From assembly GCA_964485455.1 (NCBI GenBank), contig CAZAJU010000127.1, positions 1-5,063 on the forward strand: a DNA stretch of 5,063 nt. The letters run 5' to 3'. Shown in pieces: positions 1 to 5,063 of the stretch; position 1 is the first letter of the stretch, and every line of letters begins with the position of its first letter. A model generated the notes under the pieces. That model was not told the origin of the DNA. It was given only the letters and a program-made list of their open reading frames with translations, and made no database searches. The translations under genes and the position numbers were made by a program. The stretch is from Tissierella_B sp964485455. GTDB lineage: Bacteria; Bacillota; Clostridia; Tissierellales; Tissierellaceae.

Positions 1-35
1 TGGGATATAAATTTAAAAATAATTTTGGAGCAAAA

Positions 36-122
36 ATGGGTAAAATAGTTTCTTTAATTATGCTAATATTAATTCTATTAGTATTTTCAATATTCGGTGC
101 GGTAAGTTTTCAATATTCTTGA
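36..122 (+). CDS. possible 28-residue single-pass hydrophobic peptide, or tail of a longer membrane protein
   Basis: The 28-residue product starts MGKIVSLIML and is almost entirely Leu/Ile/Val/Phe over about residues 4-22, so it would form one membrane helix with a short N-terminal lysine end and a polar FQYS end. A GGAG motif at 27-30 lies 5 nt before the ATG, which favours real initiation here. The same frame is also open upstream to base 1 of the window (about 11 more codons, rich in Lys, Asn and Phe), so this could instead be the C-terminal end of a membrane protein that begins outside the window. No family is recognised. No toxin-antitoxin partner or antisense RNA is evident beside it, so a type I toxin role is only a guess. 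It reads as a plain TM helix and could be a chance ORF in AT-rich DNA. Confidence 0.3.
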   Translation: MGKIVSLIMLILILLVFSIFGAVSFQYS

Positions 123-567
123 ATTACGTATAATTTATATTATGTGTGGCACTTATAAATATTTTAATCAGATTAAAATTTGGGGATGGATATTATATGA
201 AAAAATAACAATATATGATTTGATACAACCATTAATAGAAGAAACCAAAGATTTTTAAAAGCTAAGAGTTAATATTTTTGACCTTTCATGCAGATGGGGA
301 TTATTTTGATCCTATTTAGATACTTATGGATAAGTTTTCAATATCTGAAACCTAAAGACACATCATTTGTATTGCGATTAAAATTTATTCTTGAAACTTT
401 AATTAAAGGGTTATTGAATTCTTTACTGAAGTCTGAAAACTCAAAAAGAGCCTTTTCCCCTATCATATGTGTCCCGAATTTGGGATCTCCTTATTTTTGA
501 ATGGGTTAATATACGCTAAAATTATCAATCTTATAACACGAAAAAGGCACTAAATACAGAAAAACAA
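123..567. other. gene-poor stretch with short unsupported ORFs
   Basis: I find no gene that can be defended here. Three short frames exist. The first is 142-258 plus, 38 codons, whose product is rich in Tyr, Ile and Trp (contains IKIWGWILYEKITIYDLIQP) but has no RBS. The second is 288-500 plus, 70 codons, of basic/hydrophobic composition without a recognisable motif or RBS. The third is 466-338 minus, 42 codons, opposite part of the second; an AAGGAG-like sequence precedes it but lies about 20 nt from the ATG. The first and third have protein-like composition and could be relics of a decayed gene or insertion element, but no terminal inverted repeats, target duplications or transposase motifs could be seen. 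A 14-bp imperfect palindrome lies at 472-485. The stretch looks like intergenic or decayed DNA. Confidence 0.5.
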
Positions 568-600
568 TAAAAAAATCCGACAGTCGAAAAACTATCGGAT
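568..600 (-). terminator. intrinsic terminator of the minus-strand stalk-domain gene
   Basis: Read on the minus strand, ATCCGATAGT (600-591) pairs with ACTGTCGGAT (584-575) around a 6-nt loop. The stem is 10 bp with a single T-G wobble, and a T-rich run follows directly (574 down to 568). It begins 13 nt after the stop codon of the 614-1150 gene, the usual place for its terminator. In the plus direction the same position is a C-A mismatch and the T-run (602-607) is shorter and offset, so the minus orientation is the better one, although weak bidirectional action is possible. Confidence 0.85.
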
Positions 601-613
601 CGTTTTTGTATTC

Positions 614-1150
614 TTATTGTTCTATAGTCGTTTCTACTGTATCGTCAGCTTCTATATCAGCTGGTTCATCTACTGTATCTTCTTCCAATTCTTCTTCTTC
701 ATCTTCAAAATCAGAATCATCCATTACTTCAGCTGTTTGAGTATCTTGGTCCCACTCAATTTCAAGACCCATATTCTCAATTATAAATCTTAATGGAACA
801 ACTATCCTTCCATTAATAATCTCCGCTGGCACATCTGTTTCTACTGGACTACCATTTACCAGAATGTTTTCATTGGACATAGCTATCTCTATAGTCTTTC
901 CATCAAAAACAATAGTTGCTGTTCTTGTTTCATTATTCCACTCTACATCTGCACCAAGAGCTGTAGATAATGCTCTTATCGGAACAAGAAGTCTGCCTGA
1001 TTTTAGTACGGGTGGTACATCAAACTTTAGATTCTTGCCTGGCATCAGGATATTTTCTGCAGGAAGAAGCTTAATTCCAGGAAAATCTTCAAGCTCTTTT
1101 GCATTTTCCATTAATTTATCCCATTCTTCATTGGTGTATTTCTCTCTCAT
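614..1150 (-). CDS. copper amine oxidase N-terminal-like (stalk) domain protein, 5' end lost in gap
   Basis: The visible 178 residues contain the two-part repeat typical of the copper amine oxidase N-terminal-like 'stalk' domain (Cu_amine_oxidN1 family), a surface/secreted module common in Clostridia and Bacilli that does not itself bind copper or catalyse oxidation. The halves are at about residues 46-71 (PPV..GRLLVPIRAL...GADVEW) and 108-133 (PAEIINGRIVVPLRF...GLEIEW), each ending with the W and an xTxTAx strand. Residues 1-30 form a polar helix with W10. Residues 144-178 are a tail with 20 Asp/Glu out of 35 and no Lys or Arg. The ATG at 1150 is probably not the true start: the only AGG is 2 nt before it, the frame stays open into the Ns, and secreted members normally begin with a signal peptide, which would fall in the gap. 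Export is therefore inferred, and ligand and role are unknown. A terminator follows at 600-568. Confidence 0.88.
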   Translation of the reverse strand: MREKYTNEEWDKLMENAKELEDFPGIKLLPAENILMPGKNLKFDVPPVLKSGRLLVPIRALSTALGADVEWNNETRTATIVFDGKTIEIAMSNENILVNGSPVETDVPAEIINGRIVVPLRFIIENMGLEIEWDQDTQTAEVMDDSDFEDEEEELEEDTVDEPADIEADDTVETTIEQ

Positions 1151-1155
1151 AACCT

Positions 1156-1255
1156 NNNNNNNNNNNNNNNNNNNNNNNNNNNNNNNNNNNNNNNNNNNNN
1201 NNNNNNNNNNNNNNNNNNNNNNNNNNNNNNNNNNNNNNNNNNNNNNNNNNNNNNN
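1156..1255. other. assembly gap of exactly 100 N
   Basis: There are exactly 100 consecutive undetermined bases. A round length of 100 is the usual placeholder for a scaffold gap of unknown size, so the true distance and content between the minus-strand stalk gene and the plus-strand nuclease cannot be read. The gap probably hides the start codon, signal peptide and promoter of the stalk-domain gene. It may also hide other sequence, such as a repeat that broke the assembly. Confidence 0.98.
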
Positions 1256-1407
1256 TTTATTTTATGATATAATTTATTAATGCTATCATATGAAGATAAC
1301 TCGGAATGTTCTTAAGCTTAAACGAATATAGATTACTAATATTTTTTATACTCTTTGTATCAGAAATAATATATGGTTTCTCAGTTCTATAAATGGATAA
1401 GACATTT

Positions 1408-1436
1408 TAGACATGCTTTATAGATTGTTTTAAAAT
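1408..1436 (+). promoter_or_regulatory. probable sigma-A promoter of the nuclease gene
   Basis: TAGACA (1408-1413) and TAAAAT (1431-1436) are separated by exactly 17 nt. Each differs from the TTGACA/TATAAT consensus at one position. The predicted transcription start, around 1443, lies about 30 nt before the preferred ATG at 1476 and leaves room for the RBS. The alternative ATG at 1449 would sit only about 6 nt after the start of the transcript, which also argues against it. The rest of 1256-1448 is AT-rich leader with no gene; it holds only a 10-bp palindrome, TTAAGCTTAA, at 1312-1321. Confidence 0.6.
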
Positions 1437-1463
1437 AATGTAATTAATATGAAAAATGTGATG

Positions 1464-1469
1464 AGGGGG
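1464..1469 (+). promoter_or_regulatory. ribosome binding site deciding the nuclease start at 1476
   Basis: AGGGGG lies 6 nt before the ATG at 1476, ideal Firmicutes spacing. The longer in-frame alternative, the ATG at 1449, has only AT-rich sequence upstream and no purine-rich RBS. Starting at 1476 also makes the signal-peptide lysines the immediate N-terminus (MKNKLYR). Confidence 0.8.
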
Positions 1470-1475
1470 AATTGG

Positions 1476-2309
1476 ATGAAAAACAAGTTATATCGAATAA
1501 TAGCAGTATTATTTCTATTCTTTTTAATAGCTGCTAATGATAATACAGGGCAAATAACAGAACAAGTATTTCAAATTGAAAATGAGGAAAGCATACAAAA
1601 ACCAGAAACGGAAAATCAAGAAACTGGCGACGGATTAATTATAGATGAAATAAAAGAAGAAGTAGCTAAAAAAAAGATTACGGAAGAAACCCCATTAGAT
1701 CAACAAACAGAAACTTTCACTGGATATACAATGATTAAAGTTGATGGTGGAGATTTATCTGGTCATAGAGAGCCAAATGTAGTAGTAGATGTAGGTTTTG
1801 GGGATAGAGAATACTGGGCATTTACAAATGAATATGGTCAATTAGTAAAAGTTATAGCTGATGAAATAATACTTCAAGATAATGAAAAAGAACCAGTAAA
1901 TGCACAGGGTAGATACTACGATGATGAAGCAAAAGTACCAGGTGTAGAAAGTGATTCCTTAGACGAAGGTCATGTTATAGCAGATAGTCTCGGTGGTGTG
2001 TCCAATGCATATAATATAACTCCACAAGATAGAATGCTTAATAGATATGGTGACCAAGCCTACATGGAAAAGATAATTAGAGATGCAGGTGGGTGTACTA
2101 ATTTTGAAGCTATAATCACATACCCTAATAATGAAACTCAAATACCAAGTAAATATAAGTTTACATATACATTAATGGGGAATGTTATAGTGGATGAATT
2201 CGAAAATATTAACCCTGATGAATATAATTCTGAAATAACAAAATTACCCCAACCCAGGAGCCTTCAGAGCCAATTCCATGAGGGCTCTTTTTTATTTCAT
2301 TATCCGTGA
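1476..2309 (+). CDS. secreted DNA/RNA non-specific endonuclease (beta-beta-alpha metal type)
   Basis: The 277-residue product begins with a signal peptide or N-terminal anchor (MKNKLYR, then a hydrophobic stretch to about residue 20, LFLFFLIAAND) without a lipobox cysteine. A Glu/Lys/Thr-rich linker follows to about residue 80, then the nuclease domain at about 80-245. Its signature is DEGHVIADSLGG with the presumed general-base histidine at residue 166, followed by NAYNITPQDRMLNR, whose Asn would ligate the catalytic metal. It corresponds to the Endonuclea_NS_2-type group of extracellular nucleases, which cut DNA and RNA using one divalent metal. The family's usual DRGH is DEGH here. Expected roles are nutrient scavenging, eDNA breakdown or competition; none is shown by the context, and no immunity gene is visible. 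The last residues (from about LPQPRSLQ) look unnatural because they are encoded across a terminator hairpin, so the original C-terminus may have been replaced. The domain itself looks intact. Confidence 0.88.
   Translation: MKNKLYRIIAVLFLFFLIAANDNTGQITEQVFQIENEESIQKPETENQETGDGLIIDEIKEEVAKKKITEETPLDQQTETFTGYTMIKVDGGDLSGHREPNVVVDVGFGDREYWAFTNEYGQLVKVIADEIILQDNEKEPVNAQGRYYDDEAKVPGVESDSLDEGHVIADSLGGVSNAYNITPQDRMLNRYGDQAYMEKIIRDAGGCTNFEAIITYPNNETQIPSKYKFTYTLMGNVIVDEFENINPDEYNSEITKLPQPRSLQSQFHEGSFLFHYP
2266..2293 (+). terminator. intrinsic terminator lying inside the 3' end of the nuclease ORF
   Basis: AGAGCC (2266-2271) pairs perfectly with GGCTCT (2283-2288) around an 11-nt loop, followed by an uninterrupted T run from 2288 to 2293. 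A second GGAGCC at 2257-2262 could compete for the same 3' arm. The unusual point is position: the nuclease stop codon is at 2307-2309, downstream of the T run, so a transcript ending here would have no stop codon for the nuclease. The hairpin also covers the first codons of the overlapping 2278 frame. Confidence 0.75.
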
Positions 2310-2802
2310 ATTTGATAAACTAAGTGATAAGGACATTATGGGGATTTATGGCAGTGCACATACCGATATAAACGGGATGGACTTTATGACTAATTCAGTT
2401 AAGAGTATGGCAAGTCAGCTGAAGGACCGATACGGGGATGCTATTAATTCAGAGGATTTGACTAGGCTGGCAAAGGATATTGATCCATTGAGAGTAGATA
2501 TAATTAAGGTAAAAGATAAAAATTATGAGGCATCCTATTTTGGAAAACAAGATTTAAGAGGATTCAAGGATTACACATATAGAGAATTTTGGCGCTTAGA
2601 AAATTCCTATGATTATTTTAAAGATTAGAAGATGACGGGTGATGTTCTTCCTTATGACGAGTACCCAATGCTTATAGAAATTGAGCAAGTTTTTGTTATA
2701 GACCTATATAAGATAGATGGCTCTGTAGAAAGAGCATATTATCGTTCAGATGGGTATGTCTGGAGGAATCTACCATCAATGCAAGAATTTAAGTTAAAAT
2801 AA
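2278..2802 (+). pseudogene. 5'-truncated relic of an unnamed conserved protein with an in-frame TAG
   Basis: One frame stays protein-like from about 2299 to the TAA at 2800-2802, interrupted by one TAG at 2626-2628. The first part holds KDIMGIYGSAHTDINGMDF, MASQLKDRYGD, IDPLRVDIIKV, ASYFGKQDLRG and REFWRLENSYDYFKD. Directly after the TAG the same frame continues with TGDVLPYDEYPMLIEIEQVF, then VERAYYRSDGYVWRNLP. The style matches the C-terminal part of larger conserved hypothetical proteins that I remember from Clostridia but cannot name. The GSAHT..MA..L..RYGD arrangement faintly resembles the Tiki/erythromycin-esterase type of His motif, which is only a guess. No proper start exists: the ATG at 2278 sits in the terminator loop with no good RBS, and homology probably begins near REFDKLSDKD. 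The TAG likely replaces a Lys codon. Loss of the 5' end plus the nonsense codon make it a relic, unless the TAG is a sequence error. Confidence 0.7.
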
Positions 2803-3067
2803 GCATTGTTTTAATGAAGAGTAGTAGTTTTATTTTCAACATTAAAAGATGCGGATTACAATCATTTATTATACCTATGAATAATTAGTTGCTAAAAAAC
2901 ATAACAAATAATGACAAAATGTGACAAGTTTTGAACCCATATTGCTATATAATTTGGTATAGATGTTTCCACCAATTAAAATATTGAATCATTACAGTAG
3001 TGTGAAGAAATTGCTACTGATAATTAAGTATTTATATGCATAAACATTTTCATAAGGAGATTTTAAC
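2803..3067 (+). promoter_or_regulatory. kinase leader with a possible extended -10 promoter near 2943-2953
   Basis: This 265-nt intergenic stretch has no ORF worth naming. TGCTATATAAT at 2943-2953 offers an extended -10 (TGn before TATATA, or TATAAT at 2948-2953). No -35 fits at 17 nt: GTGACA at 2921-2926 is too far and TTGAAC at 2931-2936 too close to TATAAT. It would leave an untranslated leader of about 105 nt before the TTG start. An 8-bp inverted repeat (2809-2816 with 2840-2847) has a 23-nt loop, is AT-only in strength and has no T run, so I do not call it a terminator. No riboswitch core was recognised. Confidence 0.35.
3054..3059 (+). promoter_or_regulatory. ribosome binding site supporting the TTG start of the sensor kinase
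   Basis: A consensus AAGGAG ends 8 nt before the TTG at 3068. There is no in-frame ATG or GTG at a comparable distance, and the coiled-coil N-terminus begins immediately, so the rare TTG start is well supported. Confidence 0.85.
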
Positions 3068-4324
3068 TTGAAGGGTCTAATTCTAAAAATAGAAGAACTT
3101 ACAAACAAAATAAATAGGCTTGAAATAGAAAACGAAAGCTTGAAGCAAGAACTTAATTTCTATAAAGAAAATAATAAAATTAGAAATAAATTTAAAATTG
3201 ATGCAACTGGCTTAGAATCGATTTTAGAAGCTATTCCCTCTGCTGTAGTAATAATTGATGCAAAGGAAGAGAAATTCATATATTTGAATGAAAGGGCTAA
3301 AGAACTTTATGGAGTAAACTGTGTCGGCCATGATATTGAATCCCATTTAATTAAACTAAAACCTTTAAAATTAGATGGGACCCCTTGTCCAAATGAAGAA
3401 ATTCCTGCAATCTATTCCTTGAAGCACGGAAAGGAAATACGAAATAAGAATATAATATTAGAAAGACCAGATGGTTCTAAAGTCTCTGTTTTGGTAAATG
3501 CTGCTCCCATATTTGATGAAAAAAAAGAAACAGTAAATTCAGTTATAGGTTTTTTTGAAGATATAACCAACTTTATTAATGTTAAAAATTCATTGAGCGA
3601 CAGTGAAGAGAAACTTTCTTTTCAAGCTAAAATATTATCCCATATAAATGATGCAATTATTGCACTTGATGAAAATGAAAAGATTACCTATTTTAACAAA
3701 GCCTTTTTAAATTTATTTGGATGCCAGGAACATGAGTTGATAGGGCACAAGTTTTTTGATATTATTCAATGCTACATAGATGAAGAATCAAAAGAAAAAA
3801 TGCTATGGACATTAGAGGAAAGACATAAGGTGTACAGCAAGAAAGACGAAGACCATTTGGATAAAATAATATGTTATTCCAAAGAAGGTACTCAAATAAT
3901 CCTAGATGCAAATAAAACTGTAGTCAGAAATTCTAAAGGTGAATTAAAAGGATTTATTTTATCAATAAGGGACATCAGTGAACGTTATAAATATGAACAT
4001 GAACTGAAAAAAAGCGAAGAGAGATATCGCTATTTGTATAATTCTATTGATGAGGGTTTTGCTATTGTAGAAGTAATATTTGATAAGGAAAATAAACCTG
4101 TGGACTTTAGATATGTTGAATTAAATCCAGCCTATGAAAAGGTAACAGGAATAAAAAATAAAGATGTATTAGGGAAGACTGCAAAGGAATTAAAATTTGA
4201 TTTTGAAGATTTTTGGTATGAAACATATGGTAAGGTCGATTTGACAGGTGAATCAGTAAGGTTTATACATGAGGAAAAATCATTAAATATGTGGGTTGAT
4301 GCATATGTTTTAAAATCGACTTAA
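3068..4324 (+). CDS. PAS-domain sensor histidine kinase, N-terminal sensory part (frame-disrupted)
   Basis: This 418-codon frame holds the sensory half of a cytoplasmic two-component kinase; no membrane segment or signal peptide is present. Residues 5-40 are a heptad-like coiled coil (IEELTNKINRLEIENESLKQ). PAS 1 spans about 50-170 (AIPSAVVIIDA ... GFFEDIT), PAS 2 about 187-306 (INDAIIALDENEKITYFN ... LSIRDISER) and PAS 3 from about 319 (YRYLYNSIDEGFAIVEV ... WVDAYVLK), with helical linkers between them (SDSEEKL, ELKKSEERYR). PAS 3 is unfinished: its last strand and closing NDITEKV lie in the -1 frame just beyond the TAA at 4322-4324. Together with the following frame it makes one typical PAS-PAS-PAS-HisKA-HATPase kinase. 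Signal and response regulator are unknown: no heme, flavin or other cofactor motif is evident and no regulator gene lies in the window. As read, this frame alone could not phosphorylate anything. Confidence 0.9.
   Translation: MKGLILKIEELTNKINRLEIENESLKQELNFYKENNKIRNKFKIDATGLESILEAIPSAVVIIDAKEEKFIYLNERAKELYGVNCVGHDIESHLIKLKPLKLDGTPCPNEEIPAIYSLKHGKEIRNKNIILERPDGSKVSVLVNAAPIFDEKKETVNSVIGFFEDITNFINVKNSLSDSEEKLSFQAKILSHINDAIIALDENEKITYFNKAFLNLFGCQEHELIGHKFFDIIQCYIDEESKEKMLWTLEERHKVYSKKDEDHLDKIICYSKEGTQIILDANKTVVRNSKGELKGFILSIRDISERYKYEHELKKSEERYRYLYNSIDEGFAIVEVIFDKENKPVDFRYVELNPAYEKVTGIKNKDVLGKTAKELKFDFEDFWYETYGKVDLTGESVRFIHEEKSLNMWVDAYVLKST
4309..4315 (+). other. frame-change point: T TTA AAA heptamer, or lost A in an A-run
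   Basis: The zero frame reads GTT TTA AAA TCG ACT TAA. The heptamer T TTA AAA fits the X XXY YYZ rule for -1 ribosomal slippage in exactly this frame. Slipping here re-reads the last A and continues ATC GAC TTA AGC, giving VLKIDLSKSNRIGIIFNDIT, a seamless PAS C-terminus. One extra A in the four-A run 4312-4315 would give the identical protein, so a one-base deletion or a homopolymer sequencing error explains it equally well. No strong stem-loop was seen in the 40 nt downstream to stimulate slippage. Confidence 0.6.
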
Positions 4325-5063
4325 GCAAAAGCAATAGGATAGGAATAATATTCAATGATATAACAGAAAAGGTAACGCATAATCGCAAGTTGGAAGAGTT
4401 TATTAAAATGCAGGATGACTTATATGTTAATGTATCACATGAACTTAAGACTCCTTTAAATGTTATATTTTCAGCTAATCAACTGATGGAAATGTATTTG
4501 AAAACCGATTCAATCCAAGATAAAAAGGAAAAATTAGTTGATTTCAATAATACTATTAAACAAAATTGTTACAGGCTTACAAGACTTATAAATAATATAG
4601 TTGACTTATCTAAAAGCAATTCTGGATTATTAAAGCTTAATCTATGTAATTTAAATATTGTAGATGTTGTTGAGGGTATTGTCCAATCTGTTTCAGAATA
4701 TGTAGAATCAAAGGAATTAAAAATAATATTTGATACAAATGTTGAAGAAAGGATAATTGCTTGTGACCCTTATAAGATAGAAAGAATTATGTTAAACTTA
4801 ATTTCAAATTCAATCAAATTTTCTAGTACAAATGGTGAGATCTTTGTAAATATCCTAAGTAAAGAAGAAACCGTTGAAATCACAGTTAAAGACACGGGAA
4901 AAGGAATTGAAAAACAAAATCTTGATAATATATTTAATAGATTTTATCAAGAAGATAAAAGTTTGTCCCGAAACTCAGAAGGCAGTGGTATTGGGTTGGC
5001 TCTAACTAAGTCACTAGTTGAAATGCATAGTGGTAATATAAGTGTAGAGAGCGATGTAAATAG
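4315..5063 (+). CDS. sensor histidine kinase catalytic part (HisKA + HATPase_c), -1 frame, cut by window end
   Basis: The frame is open without a stop from the shift point to the last base, about 249 codons. It completes PAS 3 (IIFNDITEKV) and continues into HisKA with the H-box VSHELKTPLN, whose phospho-accepting histidine is codon 4438-4440 (about residue 458 of the joined protein). The HATPase_c domain follows, with N-box LNLISNSIKFS, G1 box DTGKGI, F-box FNRFYQED and G2 box GSGIGLALTKSLVEMHSG. All ATP-binding and phosphorylation motifs are intact, so no decay is visible apart from the frame change. The protein would autophosphorylate and pass the phosphate to a response regulator not in the window. 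Only about 10-40 residues should be missing at the end, by family norm. There is no RBS or start near 4315, so it is unlikely to be a separate gene; an internal start at the ATG of IKMQDD is conceivable but has no RBS. Confidence 0.88.
   Translation, partial: MDLSKSNRIGIIFNDITEKVTHNRKLEEFIKMQDDLYVNVSHELKTPLNVIFSANQLMEMYLKTDSIQDKKEKLVDFNNTIKQNCYRLTRLINNIVDLSKSNSGLLKLNLCNLNIVDVVEGIVQSVSEYVESKELKIIFDTNVEERIIACDPYKIERIMLNLISNSIKFSSTNGEIFVNILSKEETVEITVKDTGKGIEKQNLDNIFNRFYQEDKSLSRNSEGSGIGLALTKSLVEMHSGNISVESDVN

Noticed and set aside
338..466. 42-codon minus-strand ORF opposite the above
   Set aside because: The AAGGAG-like sequence lies about 20 nt from the ATG, too far for an RBS, and no family is recognisable; kept only as a note in the gene-poor region.
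288..500. 70-codon plus-strand ORF
   Set aside because: No RBS, no recognisable motif or domain, and an overlapping antisense frame is equally protein-like; not enough to call a gene.
864..1280. Plus-strand ORF running through the Ns
   Set aside because: Antisense shadow of the stalk-domain gene, extended artificially by undetermined bases that cannot encode a stop.
1312..1321. Palindrome TTAAGCTTAA as an operator
   Set aside because: A single 10-bp AT-rich palindrome about 90 nt upstream of the promoter, with no second copy; expected by chance at this base composition.
1449..1475. Upstream ATG of the nuclease frame as the start
   Set aside because: No RBS, only about 6 nt from the predicted transcription start, and it would bury the signal-peptide lysines behind extra residues; the ATG at 1476 is far better supported.
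1959..2141. 60-codon minus-strand ORF inside the nuclease
   Set aside because: Antisense to the conserved active-site region of the nuclease, with no RBS; a shadow.
1476..2309. Polymorphic toxin or toxin-immunity system based on the nuclease
   Set aside because: No LXG, WXG, pre-toxin or other trafficking domain is present, and no small immunity-like gene follows; the signal peptide points to an ordinary exported nuclease.
2809..2847. 8-bp inverted repeat after the pseudogene as a terminator
   Set aside because: Stem is nearly all A-T, loop is 23 nt and no T run follows.

Overview
The window is AT-rich, uses A/T-ending codons and has strong AGGAG-type ribosome binding sites. With a Clostridia-style copper-amine-oxidase-like 'stalk' protein and a Firmicutes-type secreted nuclease, it looks like chromosome from a low-GC Firmicute (Clostridia/Tissierellia-like). 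That placement is inference; no rRNA or tRNA is present to confirm it. A run of exactly 100 Ns shows that this is a draft scaffold.

Layout. Positions 1-613 are nearly gene-free: one possible 28-residue hydrophobic peptide and some unsupported short ORFs, ending in a terminator for the minus-strand gene. Positions 614-1150 (minus) encode most of a stalk-domain protein with a very acidic tail; its 5' end is lost in the gap at 1156-1255. After the gap, a good sigma-A-type promoter and RBS drive a secreted DNA/RNA non-specific endonuclease (1476-2309, plus). Its reading frame runs through an intrinsic terminator before reaching a stop codon. Overlapping that end is a 5'-truncated relic of an unrelated gene (about 2278-2802), which also carries an in-frame TAG. 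Positions 2803-3067 are a leader. From 3068 (TTG start) to the window end runs a cytoplasmic three-PAS sensor histidine kinase, split into two frames at 4309-4324 and cut off by the window edge inside the ATPase domain.

How the parts relate. No operon is evident: the genes have separate signals and unrelated roles (cell-surface or secreted protein, secreted nuclease, signal transduction). The shared theme is gene damage. There is a gapped gene, a nuclease with an apparently replaced C-terminus, a truncated pseudogene with an internal stop, and a kinase with a -1 frame change. Two of these have alternative regulatory readings: a T TTA AAA slippery heptamer in exactly the right frame in the kinase, and a terminator inside the nuclease ORF that would yield non-stop mRNA. 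Decay or assembly error is the simpler explanation for both. I see no convincing new multi-gene system in the window.
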